64,000 bases of DNA from Podarcis raffonei (Eukaryota; Chordata; Lepidosauria; Squamata; Lacertidae), in contig NC_070614.1 of NCBI RefSeq assembly GCF_027172205.1, positions 44,011,001 to 44,075,000 on the forward strand. The letters run 5' to 3'. Within the stretch, counting starts at the first letter, position 1, and every line of letters begins with the position of its first letter. This document shows positions 24,501 to 38,605 of this stretch, one piece after another. The position numbers were made by a program, and so were the translations under genes. The notes beneath the pieces were generated by a model. The model was not told the DNA's origin and did not search any database. It saw only the letters and a list, made by a program, of their open reading frames with translations.

Positions 24501-27500
24501 GGCTCAAGTCATTTAATGTTGCCATGAGAAGTACTGCTAACGTGTTGATCATTCATGGGGAAATTGATTCCATGACAGTTTTGAGAATGTTTCCTGCTAT
24601 ATCAGAATATGAAGATATACCAATAAAGGCTAAAGGGAAAGTTTGGGTTATGACAGTTCAGATGGATTTCACATCACTTCCCTTTCAGAGAGATCAGGAC
24701 ATAGACTTCCTCCATGGTACTCTATCCTTCACAATTCACTCGGAGGAGGTCTTGGGATTCCAGGAATTTGTTCAGATGAGAAATCCCATCTTGGAAAAAG
24801 AAGATGGCTTTATGAGGATATACTGGGAAAAGGCATTTCAGTGTCATTTCCCTGACTCTGAGGGGAATATGCAGGATGGAGATATTTGCACTGGGGAGGA
24901 GAAGCTGGAGACTCTTCCTGGCTCTATTTTTCCAACAAGCATGACTGGCCACAGCTATAGCATCTACAATGCAGTCTATGCTTTGGCACACGCTGTGCAT
25001 GCTATGCAGTCATCTAAATTCAAGCACAGGGTGGATGAAGGGCGGCTGAAGCTTTGGAATCAACAGATGTGGAAGGTAATATCATGAGCACAATAATGCA
25101 GGAATACTCACCATAGCCGTGGAAGTAACAATAAAAGGAAAGTATCCAGAGTGTTTGAAAGGTTTCTATTTCTGCCAAGGGTTGTTAGCATCTCAAGACC
25201 AAATTACATGTGACATTGAAAATATAGCTCACTGTTGTGTGAATCTGTTCTAGAGACCTCAGTTAGGACTGTGACTGACACATACTGCATGGGGATAGGC
25301 CTTTCATCTTACTAATAGGAGATTACACCAGGAGTTTCCATTTAATGCCAAATGGCAGCTTCTTCAGAAGGATTTCTCTCTCTCTCTCCTCTTCATAAAG
25401 AGATCTTATTAAAAAAAATTACCGAAATAATATGCCCATATGTTTGCTGAGAAAGAGAGAATGCAGGAGGTAATTATTCTGCATTCACTTACGTAAGGCC
25501 ATAAGAACCTTGCTGGACCAGGACATTGGTCCATCTAGTCCTCATTCGTCAAAAGAAGATGATGGTGATGTAATGCTCAGTGACTTCTATTGCATACATT
25601 ACTGGTCTTTTGAATCTTTGCTCATTTTCCTCAAGAAGGAAAGTTCATAATCAACCTGTTATATTTGCTTTTGAAATACCCTCCTTTTCCCATCATTCCC
25701 CCTGCATAATTTAGCTCAGCTGCTTGGTGAGAAATAGCTTCTTTAATATTAGAGCTGGGGGAAATGTTTATTTCAACCAACATGGAAAAGTAGAGGCTGC
25801 ATTTGATCTCATAAACTGGGTGACATTCCCAAACCAGTCCATTCTTAGAGTGAGAGTTGAAGGAGTAGACCCACAAGAACCCCTGGGCAAAGAGTTCACC
25901 ATTCATGAGGATGCCATTTTATAGCCAAGCAGGTTTAACCAGCTTTGACTCCAGACACATTGTTGCAGGCCATTTTGCAAAAGAAGTGTCATGGAAATAC
26001 TTCTGTCTCTAGTCCTAAGGCTGGGATGGGAAACCTCCAGCCCTCCAGATATTTCTGAACTGCAACACCCATATCCCCAGCAAACATAGCCAATACCTGT
26101 ATGTCCCGCATCGTACAACTACAATGTCTATATAGAAGTCTATGTGGTCGCACATGGTTTGCATGCCATGCACCCATCTAGAATGAAAGGCAGAATAACA
26201 GTGGATGAAGGAAAAACATTTCAGAATGAGCAGTTGTGGACGGTAATCTCCCGAGCGTGCTAAAAGTGGAGTAGAAATGATGATGGATCAGTGCAAAGGT
26301 TTCCCAAGGCAGTGGGAAGTGCTCAATCTGGACATAATGGCAATAGTTCACTCCCAACAGTCTGGTGTTCAGAGAGACAATGCCATTTTTTCTGGAGCAA
26401 GTATAAAGTCATTGCGGCTAATAGCCATAGATATCCAATTTCTTCCTCGACTTTATCTAATCTCCACTGTTCACCTGATACAAAGGAATAAGCAGAGAAT
26501 CTAGATTCTCTGGAAAGTCCAAAAGGTGATAATAAGAAGCATGGAGCAGGGGTTTTTTCTGCTTCTACCATCCACCACGTCACGGTTATAAATGTAGTGG
26601 TGGCTAATGCCATTCTGACCTGCTCCACTGCTGCCCAGTCCCTTCATTAGTACCACTGTTACATTTTATTATTGTAGTTTATTGTTGTACATATATCTCA
26701 ACGTTCCTGCAATAAGCTCAAAGTGGCATATAGGGCTCTTCCTCTCTCCATATCCATTCTTCCTTGGTATAAAGCTTTAAACAGTTTAGTAATCAATTGT
26801 GAATGATCACAAGCCTGATCACCTATATTCTTATGAATTTGCTTTCTTTTAATTTCTCGCTAATTCTATCTATTCTTCCCCCCCCCAAACAGCTCAACCA
26901 CTTTGTTAAAAGCATTTCGTTTAATAATAGTGGTGGGGGGAAAGTTTCCTTCAACCAAAATGGAGAGTTAGAGTCTGGATTTGATATTATAAACTGGGTT
27001 ACATTTCCAAACCAGTCCTTTCGGAGAGTGAAAGTTGGAAAGATCGACCCCATGGCTCCCCAAGAAGAAGCATTCAGCATTTGTGAAGAAGCCATTGTGT
27101 GGCCCAGCAGGTTCAACCAGGTGAGATAAATTCATATTTTGTAGCCTATCCATCACTTCTACAACGATTCACAATTCAGATACTGATCTAGCTCTGTGCT
27201 TTGTATATCCATGTACATAGTATAGGAGTGATTGCATGGCTGTAGAGATCTTCCATGTTTTGCCAATTAAGTGACACTCATTAAATCCACTATTGCACTA
27301 CAACCCCCAAATTTACCACCCGAAAGAAAAGTAAAACTTGATATATTTATGGAGGGTCATATTCGTGTAGGGGAAGGCAGCCTAATGATTCCTTTTATCA
27401 CAACGGGGCTTGCTCATTTCCTTTCCCTACCCAAATCTGTGACATATTGCTCTGCTTTCCTTTGGACCACATCAGTGAGGTCAAGAAAAATGTCTTTTTG

Positions 27501-30287
27501 TCTGGGCAACCCAGGACCTCCATATACACTGCCCAGGTTTGGTGCTGGTAATGCAACAGTTCAAGGGGATCGTTCAGCAAGTATACATTGTGGATACACA
27601 ATATTGGGAAAAACAACAATCATAATCCTATTTCATTTGTGGACAGGCCCAGCCTCTTTCTCTTTGTAATGCCAATTGTCCTTTGGGTTATCAAAAAACA
27701 AAGAAGGAAGGGAAACCATTTTGCTGCTATGATTGCGTCTTATGTCCAGAAGGGAAGATTTCCAACCAGACAGGTAAGAGACATCATGTATAGAGCCTTT
27801 CAAATGTACTGACACTAAGATATTCAGACACGCAATTCCCTTGTGGTGTTCAGTTGTTCAGAAAATTCAGGAAAATTGTTCAGAATTCAGTGAAGGTTGT
27901 GGTTCCTGATATGGGGATACAGCCTGATATATTCAATAATATCAGTCCAAGCCACTGACAGCTGGTAATTACCGTATTTTTTGCCCTATAAGACGCACTT
28001 TTCCCCCTCCAAAAACGAAGGGAAAATGTGTGTGTGTCTTATGGGGCGAATGCAGGCTCCTTGGCTTCAGCGATAGCAACGCGAAGCCTCTGAAGCCTGC
28101 GCTCCGGAGGCTTTGCGTTGCTTCCGCTGAAGCCAGAAGAGTCTGCTCTTTGAGGCTAGTGGTGGGGGAAAGCAGCGCCTCCTCCATCGCCAGCCCCAGA
28201 GGATGGGGGGCAGCGGGAAGGCACGCGACACCTTCTGGCTACTCTCCGACCAGGCTTTGAGGCTGGCGGTGGGGAAAGCAGCGCTTCCCCCATGGCCAGC
28301 CCCAGAGATTGGGGGGCAGCGGGAAGGCGAGCGGCGCCTTCCCGCTACTCTCCAACCTGGGTTGGAGGCTGGCGGTGGGGAAAGCAGCGCTTCCCCCATC
28401 GCCTGCCCCAGAGATTGGGGGGCAGCGGGAAGGCGAGCGACGCCTTCCCGCTACTCTCCAACCCTCCTGTGGGCTTTTGCGGGAGATGAGGGAATTCCCC
28501 CACCTCCCGCAAAAGCAGGCAAAAGCAGTGCACTCTTTAAAGGGGCTCCGCGGCTTCTGCTGGGTTTTCTAGGAGGTGGGGGAATTCCCCCACCTCGTAG
28601 AAAAGCCTGTAGGAGCCGTGCAGCATTTGAAGAGTGCACCGCTCTTGGGGGCTTTTCCCCGAGGAGGGAGAAGGGACTGACTGGCCGAGTCCGTCCCTTC
28701 TCCCTGCTGTGGGCTTTTGCGGGAGGTGGGGGAATTCCGCCACCTCCCGCAAAAGCAGGGAGAAGGTCTTGGAGTAGCGCACAGGCTGCGTGCAGCCTCT
28801 CCGCTGCTCCCAGAGCTGCGGGGGGGAGTCATATTTTCCCCCTTGACTTCCCCCCCCTGAAAACTAGGTGTGTCCTATGGGCCGGTGCGTCCAATAGGGC
28901 GAAAAATATGGTAATCAAACGAAGGAGGTATCATAAACGGAAAAAACAGAAACCTTCAGAAATATGAAAGAACTTCAGGGGAAAGCTAACGGTGCTACAG
29001 CCTCTCTCTTAAAAAACAAGATCCAAGAACCATTTTTCACAATTCGGAGATGTGATAAAACTGAAATACAACCTTGCTCCAATCGACATATTAGAATGGG
29101 AAGTTCAAATCATGTTGGGATGTTTAAAAATGTGAACAAGTAAAATCTGCTAGAATCCTGACCGTAAGAGATAACATTGAGCTTCAGAAGTCGTGTTAGG
29201 TGCTAACATCTGGGGGTGGGTGGGAATTGAATAAGGCATGTTGCTAATAGTATAATTAAATGAGAAGTGTGGTAAATTGTTTTTCAGATTTCAAGCTGGC
29301 AACCGTTATTTAAGTTTTGTTGTTTTTATTTTGATCATTTTAGAATTATGCATGTAGTGGTGCTCCTATGGCGTCTCTTTTTCAGACATGGATGAATGCT
29401 TTCAATGCCCACCAGATCATTACCCAAATGTGGAAAAGGATTCTTGCCTGCCAAAGAACATACAATTCTTGTCTTATGAGGAACCACTGGGGATCTCTTT
29501 GGCCTGCTTTGCTCTTTCCTTGTCCTTCCTTGCCGCTTTGGTGCTTTGGATCTTCATTAAGCACAGGGACACTCCCATCGTCAAAGCCAACAACCGCAAC
29601 CTCTCCTACACTCTCCTCATCTCCCTCTTGCTTGCTTTCCTTTGTGCTCTTCTATTCATCGGTCGACCTGAGAAAGTGACGTGTCTCCTTCGACAAACAG
29701 CTTTTGGCATCATCTTTTCAGTGGCAGTTTCTTGTGTTTTGGCCAAGACAATCATTGTGGTCCTTGCTTTCATGGTCACCAAACCAGGGTCCAACATGAG
29801 GAAATGGGTGGGGAAACAACAGGCCACTTCCATTCTTCTTTCCTGTTCCTTGATTCAAGCTGCTCTTTGTACTGTGTGGCTGGCAACTTCTCCCCCATTT
29901 CCAGCTTTAGACATGCATTCAATGAGTAAAGAAATTGTTCTGGAATGTAATGAAGGGTCAGTCACCATGTTCTACTGTGTCTTGGGGTTTATGGGCTTGC
30001 TGGCCATTGTCAGCTTCTCTGTAGCCTTCCTAGCCAGGAAGTTACCTGACAGCTTTAATGAAGCCAAGTTTATCACCTTCAGCATGCTGGTATTTTGCAG
30101 TGTGTGGCTGTCCTTTGTTCCAACTTATTTAAGCACAAAAGGAAAATATATGGTGGCTGTGGAGATTTTCTCCATCTTGGCCTCCAGTGCTGGTTTACTA
30201 GGTTGTATATTTTCACCTAAATGTTATATTATTGTGATGAAGCCAGAGCTGAACAACAAGGAGCAGTTAAGAAGAAGAAATCAGTGA
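21598..30287 (+). CDS. VMN2R-like: V2R gene C: type-2 vomeronasal receptor
   Basis: Complete six-exon gene: E1 21598-21866, E2 23200-23491, E3 24221-25075, E4 26893-27120, E5 27647-27773, E6 29386-30287. Coding length is 2673 nt (890 aa), one codon more than its neighbours because of an extra Leu in the signal peptide. Domains are as in gene B. E2 ends YKISQ rather than YKIPQ, and it reads FISNYKC for FIPNYKC. The exon-3 variable loop reads SYTNGVTD, close to gene B. Exon 6 is of the EK type ([24 protein letters not shown]), shared only with gene D. Intron 1 carries an antisense L1 tail and intron 5 a TA-flanked MITE. All exons are open, with GT/AG splice sites. Confidence 0.93.
22359..22877 (-). 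mobile_element. L1 LINE 3' end, antisense, in intron 1 of gene C
   Basis: Same L1 family as 20376-21164 but inverted. The minus strand reads the end of ORF2 from the ggaaatgactggcagaatcc region onward, then the 3' UTR and an A-rich tail (T-run at 22359). The 13-bp target duplication gcccctctttgta lies at 22346-22358 and 22878-22890. It is absent from intron 1 of A, B, D, E and F. Confidence 0.9.
25715..25942 (+). pseudogene. E4' relic in gene C
   Basis: A 228-nt exon-4 copy with intact acceptor. It is open through VGVDP-like codons ([21 protein letters not shown]) but has a TAG eight codons before its end and CAG|CT at the donor. It lacks the early stop of A and B, so decay proceeded independently. 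Confidence 0.83.
26114..26242 (+). pseudogene. E3' relic in gene C
   Basis: A foreign exon-3 tail, [19 protein letters not shown] then [15 protein letters not shown], followed by gtaatc. Position and extent match gene B. Confidence 0.75.
27972..28911. mobile_element. TA-flanked MITE with GC-rich internal repeats, intron 5 of gene C
   Basis: Terminal inverted repeats start CCGTATTTTTTGCCCTATAA and end with its near complement (ATAGGGCGAAAAATATGG); both sides carry TA (27970-27971, 28912-28913). Genes A and B have the empty site as a single TA (taattaatca). The interior is GC-rich with about three direct copies of a 95-bp module (28200-28450) and perfect short palindromes such as gggggaattccccc. 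An open frame at 28203-28967 is a by-product of these repeats and resembles no protein known to me. A TA duplication is typical of the Tc1/mariner superfamily. Confidence 0.8.
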
Positions 30288-32153
30288 AGCATCTACAATT
30301 CTAAGGTCCTGGTCCATCCAAATTTGTATCTATGCAAAGGGATTTAATCCAGCCACAACTGATTAGTTCAACTGGATTGCATTTTAGATTACAATGTCTC
30401 CCTTTATTCCCTCATTAGGCAATACATATATATTGCAACATATGGATTGAATATAGGAACCATCCTATGTTAATATCAACTCCCTATCCCAAGTCTGCCA
30501 ACCAAACAAGATATGGGAGCCAAAGCTTTCTTCCATAGGTTTGCCAAACGTAGTGGCATAATTATCTGCCACCTTGAGTGGATATGAAGATACACCCTCT
30601 TTGTCATTTATTTCCTGAATGCAACAGTACAAACAATAAATCCAAGTTATACAGAGCCCAGGATTTGTGGGAAATTTATTTTGTCTGCCTATATGCAAAT
30701 GGGCGATATCGTTTGGCTAGTTGTTCTGTGGAGATTCCCAAGTCCAGAAACCTCCTGCCTCAACTCTGTATGTTGTATCCAACTAATTTATCCCATGAGT
30801 GCAAGCTTTTCGGCTAGATTAGTGGTTATTTTTGCTGTTTCCGAGAGGTTTAATTCTATTAATGTCATCTTGCTATATTTCTTACACTAAACCATTCCTT
30901 TTTCTATGTCATTATATTTGCTATTTTGTTGGTCTTTTATTATGAAATTCTTGACACTGTTGATTTTGAGATGTGTTCCTGTATTCTTGTTGTTAGCTAC
31001 TTGGAGTAAGATGCTTTCAGTGGAAGTGCAGTGTATAAATAAAAATGCTAATGAATGATTGACCTGTATTTCAGTCTTCCCAGGACAGATGTTAAGCTAA
31101 CCAGTCTATAGTTTCTAGGGCCTTAAGGTCCAGAGAAGCAAAACTCATCTTAAGTGAACTTGGAAGTTTCTTCAATACAGAACTGGGCAGGGAATGAATA
31201 GCTTCTGGCAGACGTTATAAGATGGGCAACATCTGGCATGGGAAGAGGGGGAGGGTCAGCTGGGATGACGAGTTGCTCCTTGCTCTCTGGGTATCTCATT
31301 ACAAATGAACAGAAGTCCAACAGAGAAGATGTGGAGAAAAAAGATAATAAAGGACCCACAATGGGGAGCAGAGAGGTTCATGGGTATTTATGGAATACCT
31401 CCCCCCTCTTTTGTTGTTTGAGGATTGTTTGTTAATTTAAATATTCTAAAAATAAATAAATTTATTAAAAAAATCCACAACAACAACCAAATGAACAGAA
31501 GTCAGGACTGTAAAGAATACAAACTTAGGGCTGGTTTTCAACGACATTTAACTCCCTCAACACACATCATTTTTTCAAGGGGATTTCTGACATCATCATA
31601 TTAATCTGTCAGTTTGTGAATACCAGTGAGACCTGCACAGAGCAAGCTGCGTAACTTGAGTTTCAAGTGTAATGCATCTAGCATGGTATTTGCTCAAAGG
31701 TCCTTGCTTGTACAAAGTCGAGAATATAAATATCATCTGCTCCTAACTACTATAGTTACATCCACCTAGTTTCCTGCTACAAATTGCACTATCTGGGACC
31801 ATTAATTCCCATAACTCCATTAGACGACCACATGAGCTGGATGAATGCAGCAGTCACATCTAAGCGCCTGTAAATCTCAATGATATTATTATCCTCCCTG
31901 TAATTATGAAATTAAGCATGGGAGCTTCGTTCCCACATATCAAGGGATTTACAAATATGAGTTGCATTATTATCAATGAAGATAGTAGGGTGCTGTGAAT
32001 ATTGCCAGTACAATTCCAAGGTGTAACAACAGATAGTCAGAGCTTGGTCAGGCTGATAACAGATGCTTTACACTGCACAATCTGACTCACAAATCAATGT
32101 AGTGTTGACTTAAGTTAAGCTGCTGAACACAGCAAAGGACATACTGAAAGATA
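30288..32153. other. Intergenic spacer C-D
   Basis: Shorter than A-B because of two deletions relative to A, B and E: about 115 bp near 30605 and about 630 bp near 30817. Both are shared with spacer D-E. It contains AATAAA at 30635-30640 and the shared retroposed fragment at 31318-31488. No gene is seen. Confidence 0.6.
31318..31488 (+). mobile_element. Short retroposed fragment upstream of gene D
   Basis: Same insertion as at 9889-10063; the 15-bp direct repeats aaatgaacagaagtc lie at 31303-31317 and 31489-31503 and are identical. Confidence 0.5.
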
Positions 32154-35100
32154 ATGTGGGAAGAGGAGAATTTAGGTAGAAGAGGAATTATTTCCTGCAA
32201 GATAGTTGGATTTGTACTATTGCCATCAGTGCTTCTGCTTCAGGTGATGTGCAAGATTCCTAACACTAAGTGCAGCATCTGCAGTCCCCTTCCTTTTCTT
32301 CACAAATATTACCAACCAGGAGACCTCATCGTTGCTGGTATTATGTCTCAGATCTCCATATTATTCAACTCAATAGACTTTGATAAATGTCCTTCTACTG
32401 ACCTCTTTGACGATATTGTGTAAGATTTGTTTTGTAAAAACCTCTGGTACCATATGTTATATTAATTTTCCCTAGGAGTGCCAGGCCCATAGATCTGTGG
32501 TAGATCCTCTGAATGAGAGAAGAAGGACAGCTTTCTCTGTCTTTGCCAAATAGTTGCATCATGCCCATATCTATCATCATCTGTTATCTTTTTAGTTGTG
32601 GCAGCCATGATATCAGCAGCTTACAGAGCATTTCAAGCCAGAATCTGCCACAATGTGCAGAGTTTGGAACAGAAAGATCCTGGGCTCAGTCACAATATTA
32701 TTTGTACACCGTAACTCAGTTTGGTGGCGTACAAATCACTCAAGTGAGCCTTAACTGTTTCAGGACTGCAATACCTAAAAAACTGTCATGCCCCATATGA
32801 ACTAACTGGGACCATGCAATCATCATCTGAGGCCTTTCTTTGTGTACCCCCTTCACAAGAGGTTCAGGGCCTTTTTCTGCAGTGGCCCCTCTTTGTAGAA
32901 TACGCTGCTAAGGGAGGCTCACCTCGTGTCTTTGTTACATTTCTTCAGGAGCCTTATGTATATTTGTGGTTTCATGTTTTAAAGTGCCCTATGACCCTTG
33001 GATGAACACCTGTATAGAAATTTAATTTGAAAAAGAAGTAGATTTAAAGACCATGGTTTAGAGCTGGAACCTGTGCATGTTAATATTCCTCCAGATTTAC
33101 CTGAATTCAGATTGATCAGTAAGATAGTATTGGTGCAGCTGAGGTGCAGAAATTGTCCTATCCAGAAGGAAACGCACTCTGTTACAGCATGTAACTCTCA
33201 TTTCAGAGTTATGACACAGCTCTACCAACATATCCTGGCATTAGCATTTGCTGTAAAAGAGATCAATGCAAACCTCCAAATCTTACCCAACCTCACCCTG
33301 GGCTTCCACATCTATAACAGCCATTTTAGTGCAAGGTGGACCTATCGTGCCTGCTTGGAACTCCTCTCTTCGTACAGCAGATTCATTCCCAACTACAAGT
33401 GTGACTCCCAGAATGAACTAGCAGCAGTCATTGGAGATCCGAACTCTGAGGTTTGTCTTCATATGGCAAGTATACTGAGCAACTACAAGATTCCTCAGGT
33501 AACATTCTCTCAGAGCACCTCTCCTGATAGAAAACTACCCAGACAATTAGATCTTCTTTTCAGCCAAAATGATGGTACTTTGCAAGCACCGATGATCAGC
33601 TGCCACTTTGCAACTGTCACTGTGTTAATCCTTTGTCACTTCTTTTTCATTTGCTTTTTCTCCTTGTTGCTTAATATAGAATGTTATTAACTGACTTGGA
33701 AATAAATGGTGAGGAGATGGATAGATATCTTAATACAAATAACTGAAATAAGCTGCCTGAGGGACTACAGTAAGGTGTCCTGCAGATGTTATTGAAATCC
33801 AACTTTCATCAGCCCCAGCCAGCAAGAGCAACCTATTCATAGATTATGGGAGTTTTCATCCTACAATTGAATATGGTGGAAGTCCTGTTTCACCATTGTA
33901 ATGTAAGACATGGCACTACCATGAAAGGTAACTGAGCATTATTGCTTGAGCAGATTGCCACAATCCTCGAACGGCATATACTTTGTGCTACTACAATTTC
34001 ACTGGTGAGAACATTTTTCTCCGTTTAGTGGATTGCTCATTCTTTAATGTTCTCAAAAGTTTGAGGAAGTTTGAGGAAAACCTGGACAAGATCCCATGTC
34101 AGCAGCACTCTGAAATCTAGATTGTATTTTCACTGCAGTCAATACAAGTTAACATAGAAAACCACTGTACACTTAAACAAAATTTCTCATCTCCTCATTT
34201 CCTGTCTTTGATTTAGCTCATCTATGGTCCTGCTCCAATGAGAAATTTTAAAACTGAAGTTGCTTTCCTGAACCAAATGTTCCCAAATATAGACCATCAA
34301 TATGAAGGGATTCTCAAGTTACTGCTACACTTCAAGTGGCTGTGGACTGGTGTGGTGATTGCAGATAATGAGAATGGAGAGAGGTTTTTACAGAGCGTGA
34401 TTCCAAAATTTATTCTGAGAGGAATCTGCTTTGATTTCATAGGAAGATTTCCAACAATGTCTTATTCTACTGGTCTTATGGACTTGGTTGCAGATGGGCT
34501 CAAGACATTTAATGTTGCCATGAGAAGTACTGTGAATGTGTTGATCATTCATGGGGAAATTGATTCTATGATACTTTTGAGAATGCTTCCTACTGTGTCA
34601 GAATATGAAGATATACCAATAAAGGCTAAAGGTAAAGTTTGGGTCATGACAGTACAGATGGATTTCACATCACTTCCCTTTCAGAGAGATCAGGACATAG
34701 ACTTCCTCCATGGTACTCTATCCTTCACAATTCACTCGGAGGAGGTCTTGGGATTCCAGGAATTTGTTCAGATGAGAAATCCCATCTTGGAAAAAGAAGA
34801 CGGCTTTATGAGGATATACTGGGAAAAGGCATTTCAGTGTCATTTCCCTGACTCTGAGGGGAATATGCAGGATGGAGATATTTGCACTGGGGAAGAGAAG
34901 CTGGAGACTCTTCCTGGCTCTGTTTTTCCAACAAGCATGACTGGCCACAGCTATAGCATCTACAATGCAGTCTATGCTGTGGCACACGCTGTGCATGCTA
35001 TGCATTCATCTAAATTGAAGCACAGAGTGGATGAAGGGCTTCTGAAGCTTTGGAATCAACAGATGTGGAAGGTAATAGAATGAGCACAATAATGCAGGAA

Positions 35101-38100
35101 TGCTCACCATAGCCTTGGGAATAACAATAAAAAGGAAGAACCCAGAGTGTTTGAAAAGTTGCTGTTTCTACGAAGGGTGGTTAGCATCTAAAGACCAAAT
35201 TACATGTGACATTGAAAACATTGTGTGAATCTGTTCTAGAGACCTCAGTTAGGACTGTGACTGACTCATACTGAATGGGGTTAGGCCTTTCATCTTACTA
35301 CTAGGAGATTGCACCAGAAGTTTCCATTTAATGTCAAATGGCAGCTTCTTCAGAAGGATTTCTCTCTCCCCCCCCTCCTCCCCTCTCTCTCTTTCTCTCT
35401 CTTTCTCTCATTGCTCTTCATGAAAAGATCTTATTTTAAAAGTCTGTAATCAAATGCTCATATGTATGCCGAGAAAGAGAGTATACAGGAGGTAATTGTT
35501 CTGCATTCACTTACTTAAGGCCATAAGAATATATTGCTGGACCAGTACAATGGCTCATCTAGTCCAGCATCCTCTTTCGCCAAAAGAAGATGATGGTGAT
35601 GTAGTGCTCAGTGACTTCTATTACATCCATTACTGGTCTTTATGAATCTTTTGAAAGGCCCATTGCTCATATCCCTCAAGAAGGAAAGTTCATCATCAAC
35701 CTGTTATAGTTGCTTATGAAATACCCTCCTTTTCCCATCATTCCCCCTGCCCAATTTAGCTCAGCTGCTTGGTGAGAAATAGCTTCTTTAATAATAGTGC
35801 TGGGGAAAATGTTTATTTCAACCAACATGGAGAAGTACAGGCTGCATTTGATATCATAAACTGGGTGACATTCCCAAACCAGTCCATTCTTACAGTGAGA
35901 GTTGAAGGAGTAGACCCACGGGAACCCCTGGGCAAAGAATTCACCATTCATGCGTATACCATTATATAGCCCAGCAGGTTTAACCAGCTTTGACTCCAGA
36001 CACATTTTTGCAAGCCATTTTGCCAGTCTTCAAGAAGTGTCATGGAAATACTTCTTTTTCTAGTCCTAAGGCAGGGATGGGGAACCTTAAGCCTTCCAGA
36101 TGTTTCTGAACTGCAACACCCATATTCCCAGCAAACATAGCCAATACCTGTAGGTCCCGCACCCTACAACTACAATGTCTCCATAGAAGTCGCGGCATAG
36201 AAGTGTCTACATAGAAGTGTCTACATAGAAGTGACGCGGCAGCTAAAAAAGCCAATGCAATTGGCTACATCAATAGGAGTATAGCATCTAGATCAAGGGA
36301 AGTAATAGTGCCACTGTATTCTGCTCTGGTCAGACCTCACCTGGAGTACTGTGTCCAGTTCTGGGCACCACAGTTCAAGAAGGACACTGACAGACTGGAA
36401 CGTGTCCAGAGGAGGGCAACCAAAATGGTCAAAGGCCTGGAAACGATGCCTTATGAGGAACGGCTAAGGGAGCTGGGCATGTTTAGCCTGGAGAAAAGGA
36501 GGTTAAGGGGTGATATGATAGCCATGTTCAAATATATAAAAGGATGTCACATAGAGGAGGGAGAAAGGTTGTTTTCTGCTGCTCCAGAGAAGCGGACACG
36601 GAGCAATGGATCCAAACTACAAGAAAGAAGATTCCACCTAAACATTAGGAAGAACTTCCTGACAGTAAGAGCTGTTCGACAGTGGAATTTGCTGCCAAGG
36701 AGTGTGGTGGAGTCTCCTTCTTTGGAGGTCTTTAAGCAGAGGCTTGACAACCATATGTCAGGAGTGCTCTGATGGTGTTTCCTGCTTGGCAGGGGGTTGG
36801 ACTCAATGGCCCTTGTGGTCTTTTCCAACTCTATGATTCTATGATTCTAAGTCTATGTGGTTGCACGTGCTCTGCATGCCATGCACCCATCTAGACTCAA
36901 ACGCAGAATGACAGTGGATGAAGGAATAACATTTCAGAATGAGCAGTTGTGGGCGGTAATGTCCCAAGCGTGCTAAAAGTGAAGTAGAAATGATGATGGG
37001 TCAGTCCAAAGGTTTCCCAAGGTAGCCAACTTGATACCTGTGGGAAGTGCTCAATCAGGACATTATGGGAATAGTCCACTGCCAACAGTCTGGTGTTCAG
37101 AGCGACGATGCCCCTTTTTCTGGAGCAAGCATATAGTCATTGTGGCTAATAGCCATAGATATCCAATTTCTTCCATGTCTAATCTCCACTGCTCACCAGA
37201 TGCAAAGGAATAAGCAGAGAATCTAGATTCTCTGGAAAGTCCAAAAGGTGATAATAATAAGCATGGAGCATGATTTTTTTTTCCTGCTTCAACCTTCCAC
37301 CATGTCACGGTTATAAAGGTAGTAATTGCTATGGAGAGCCAGTGTGGTGTAGTGGTTAAGAGCGGTAGACTCGTAATCTGGTGAATCAGGTTCGCTTCCC
37401 CACTCCTCCACATGCAGCTGCTGGGTGACCTTGGGCGAGTCACACTTCTTTGAAGTCTCTCAGCCCCACTCACATCACAGAGTGTTTGTTGTGGGGGAGG
37501 AAGGGAAAGGAGAATGTTAGCTGCTTTGAGACTCCTTGGGGTAGTGATAAAGAGGGATATCAAATCCAAACTCTTCTTCTCTTCTTCTATAGCATTCTGA
37601 CCTGCTCCACTGCTTCCCAGTCACCTCCTTCATTAGTACCACTGTTACATTTTATTATTGTAGTTTATTACTGTATCTGTTTATTGTTATACGTATCTCT
37701 CAACATTCCTGCAATAAGCTCAAGGTGGCCTATCGGGCTCTTCCTTTCTCTGTATCCATTCTTCCTTGGTATAAAGCTTTAAACAGTTCAGGAATCAATT
37801 GTGAGTGATAACCAGCCTTTTGTATATTCTTATGAATTTGCTTTCTTTTAATTTCTCTCTGATTCTATCTATTCTTTCTCCCCAACTAGCTCAACCACTT
37901 TGTTAAAAGCATCTCATTTAATAATAGTGGTGGGGGAAAAGTTTCCTTCAACCAAAATGGAGAGTTAGAGTCTGGATTTGATGTTATAAACTGGGTCACA
38001 TTTCCAAACCAGTCCTTTCGGAGAGTGAAAGTTGGAAAGATCGACCCCATGGCTCCCCAAGAAGAAGTGTTCAGCATTTGTGAAGAAGCCATTGTGTGGC

Positions 38101-38557
38101 CCAGCAGGTTCAACCAGGTGAGATAAATTCATAGGTTGTAGCGTATCCATCACTTCTACAATGTTTCGCAGTTCAGATACTGACCTAGCTCTGTGCTTTG
38201 TATATCCATGTGCTTAGTATAGGAGTGAGGGCATGGCTGTAGAGATCTTCCATGTTTTGCCAATTAAGTGACATTCATTACATCCACTATTGCACTACAA
38301 CCACCAAATTTACCACCTGAAAAAAAAGTAAAACTTGATAAATTTACAGAGGGCCATATTAATGTAGGGGAAGGCAGCATAAGGATTCCTTTTATCACAA
38401 TGGGGCTTGCTGGTTTCCTTTCCCTACCCAAATCTCTGTCTTTTTTTCTGGGTAGCCCAGGAGCTCCATACATACTGCCCAGGTTTGGTGCTGCTAATGC
38501 AGCAGTTCAAGGAGATAGTTCAGCAACTATACATTGTGGATGCACAATATTGCAAAA

Positions 38558-38605
<48 letters not shown>

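Noticed and set aside
28203-28967. 254-aa open frame in intron 5 of gene C
   Set aside because: It lies inside a GC-rich MITE with tandem modules, is repetitive, extends beyond the element and resembles no known protein.
36308-36772. 154-aa open frame, repeated at 46423-46887, as a gene pair
   Set aside because: It is the CR1 ORF2 C-terminus with the CR1 3' tail.
37345-37410. tRNA-like sequence with A and B boxes
   Set aside because: It is the head of a Sauria SINE, not a tRNA gene; the same applies at 47460-47525 and 57268-57330.
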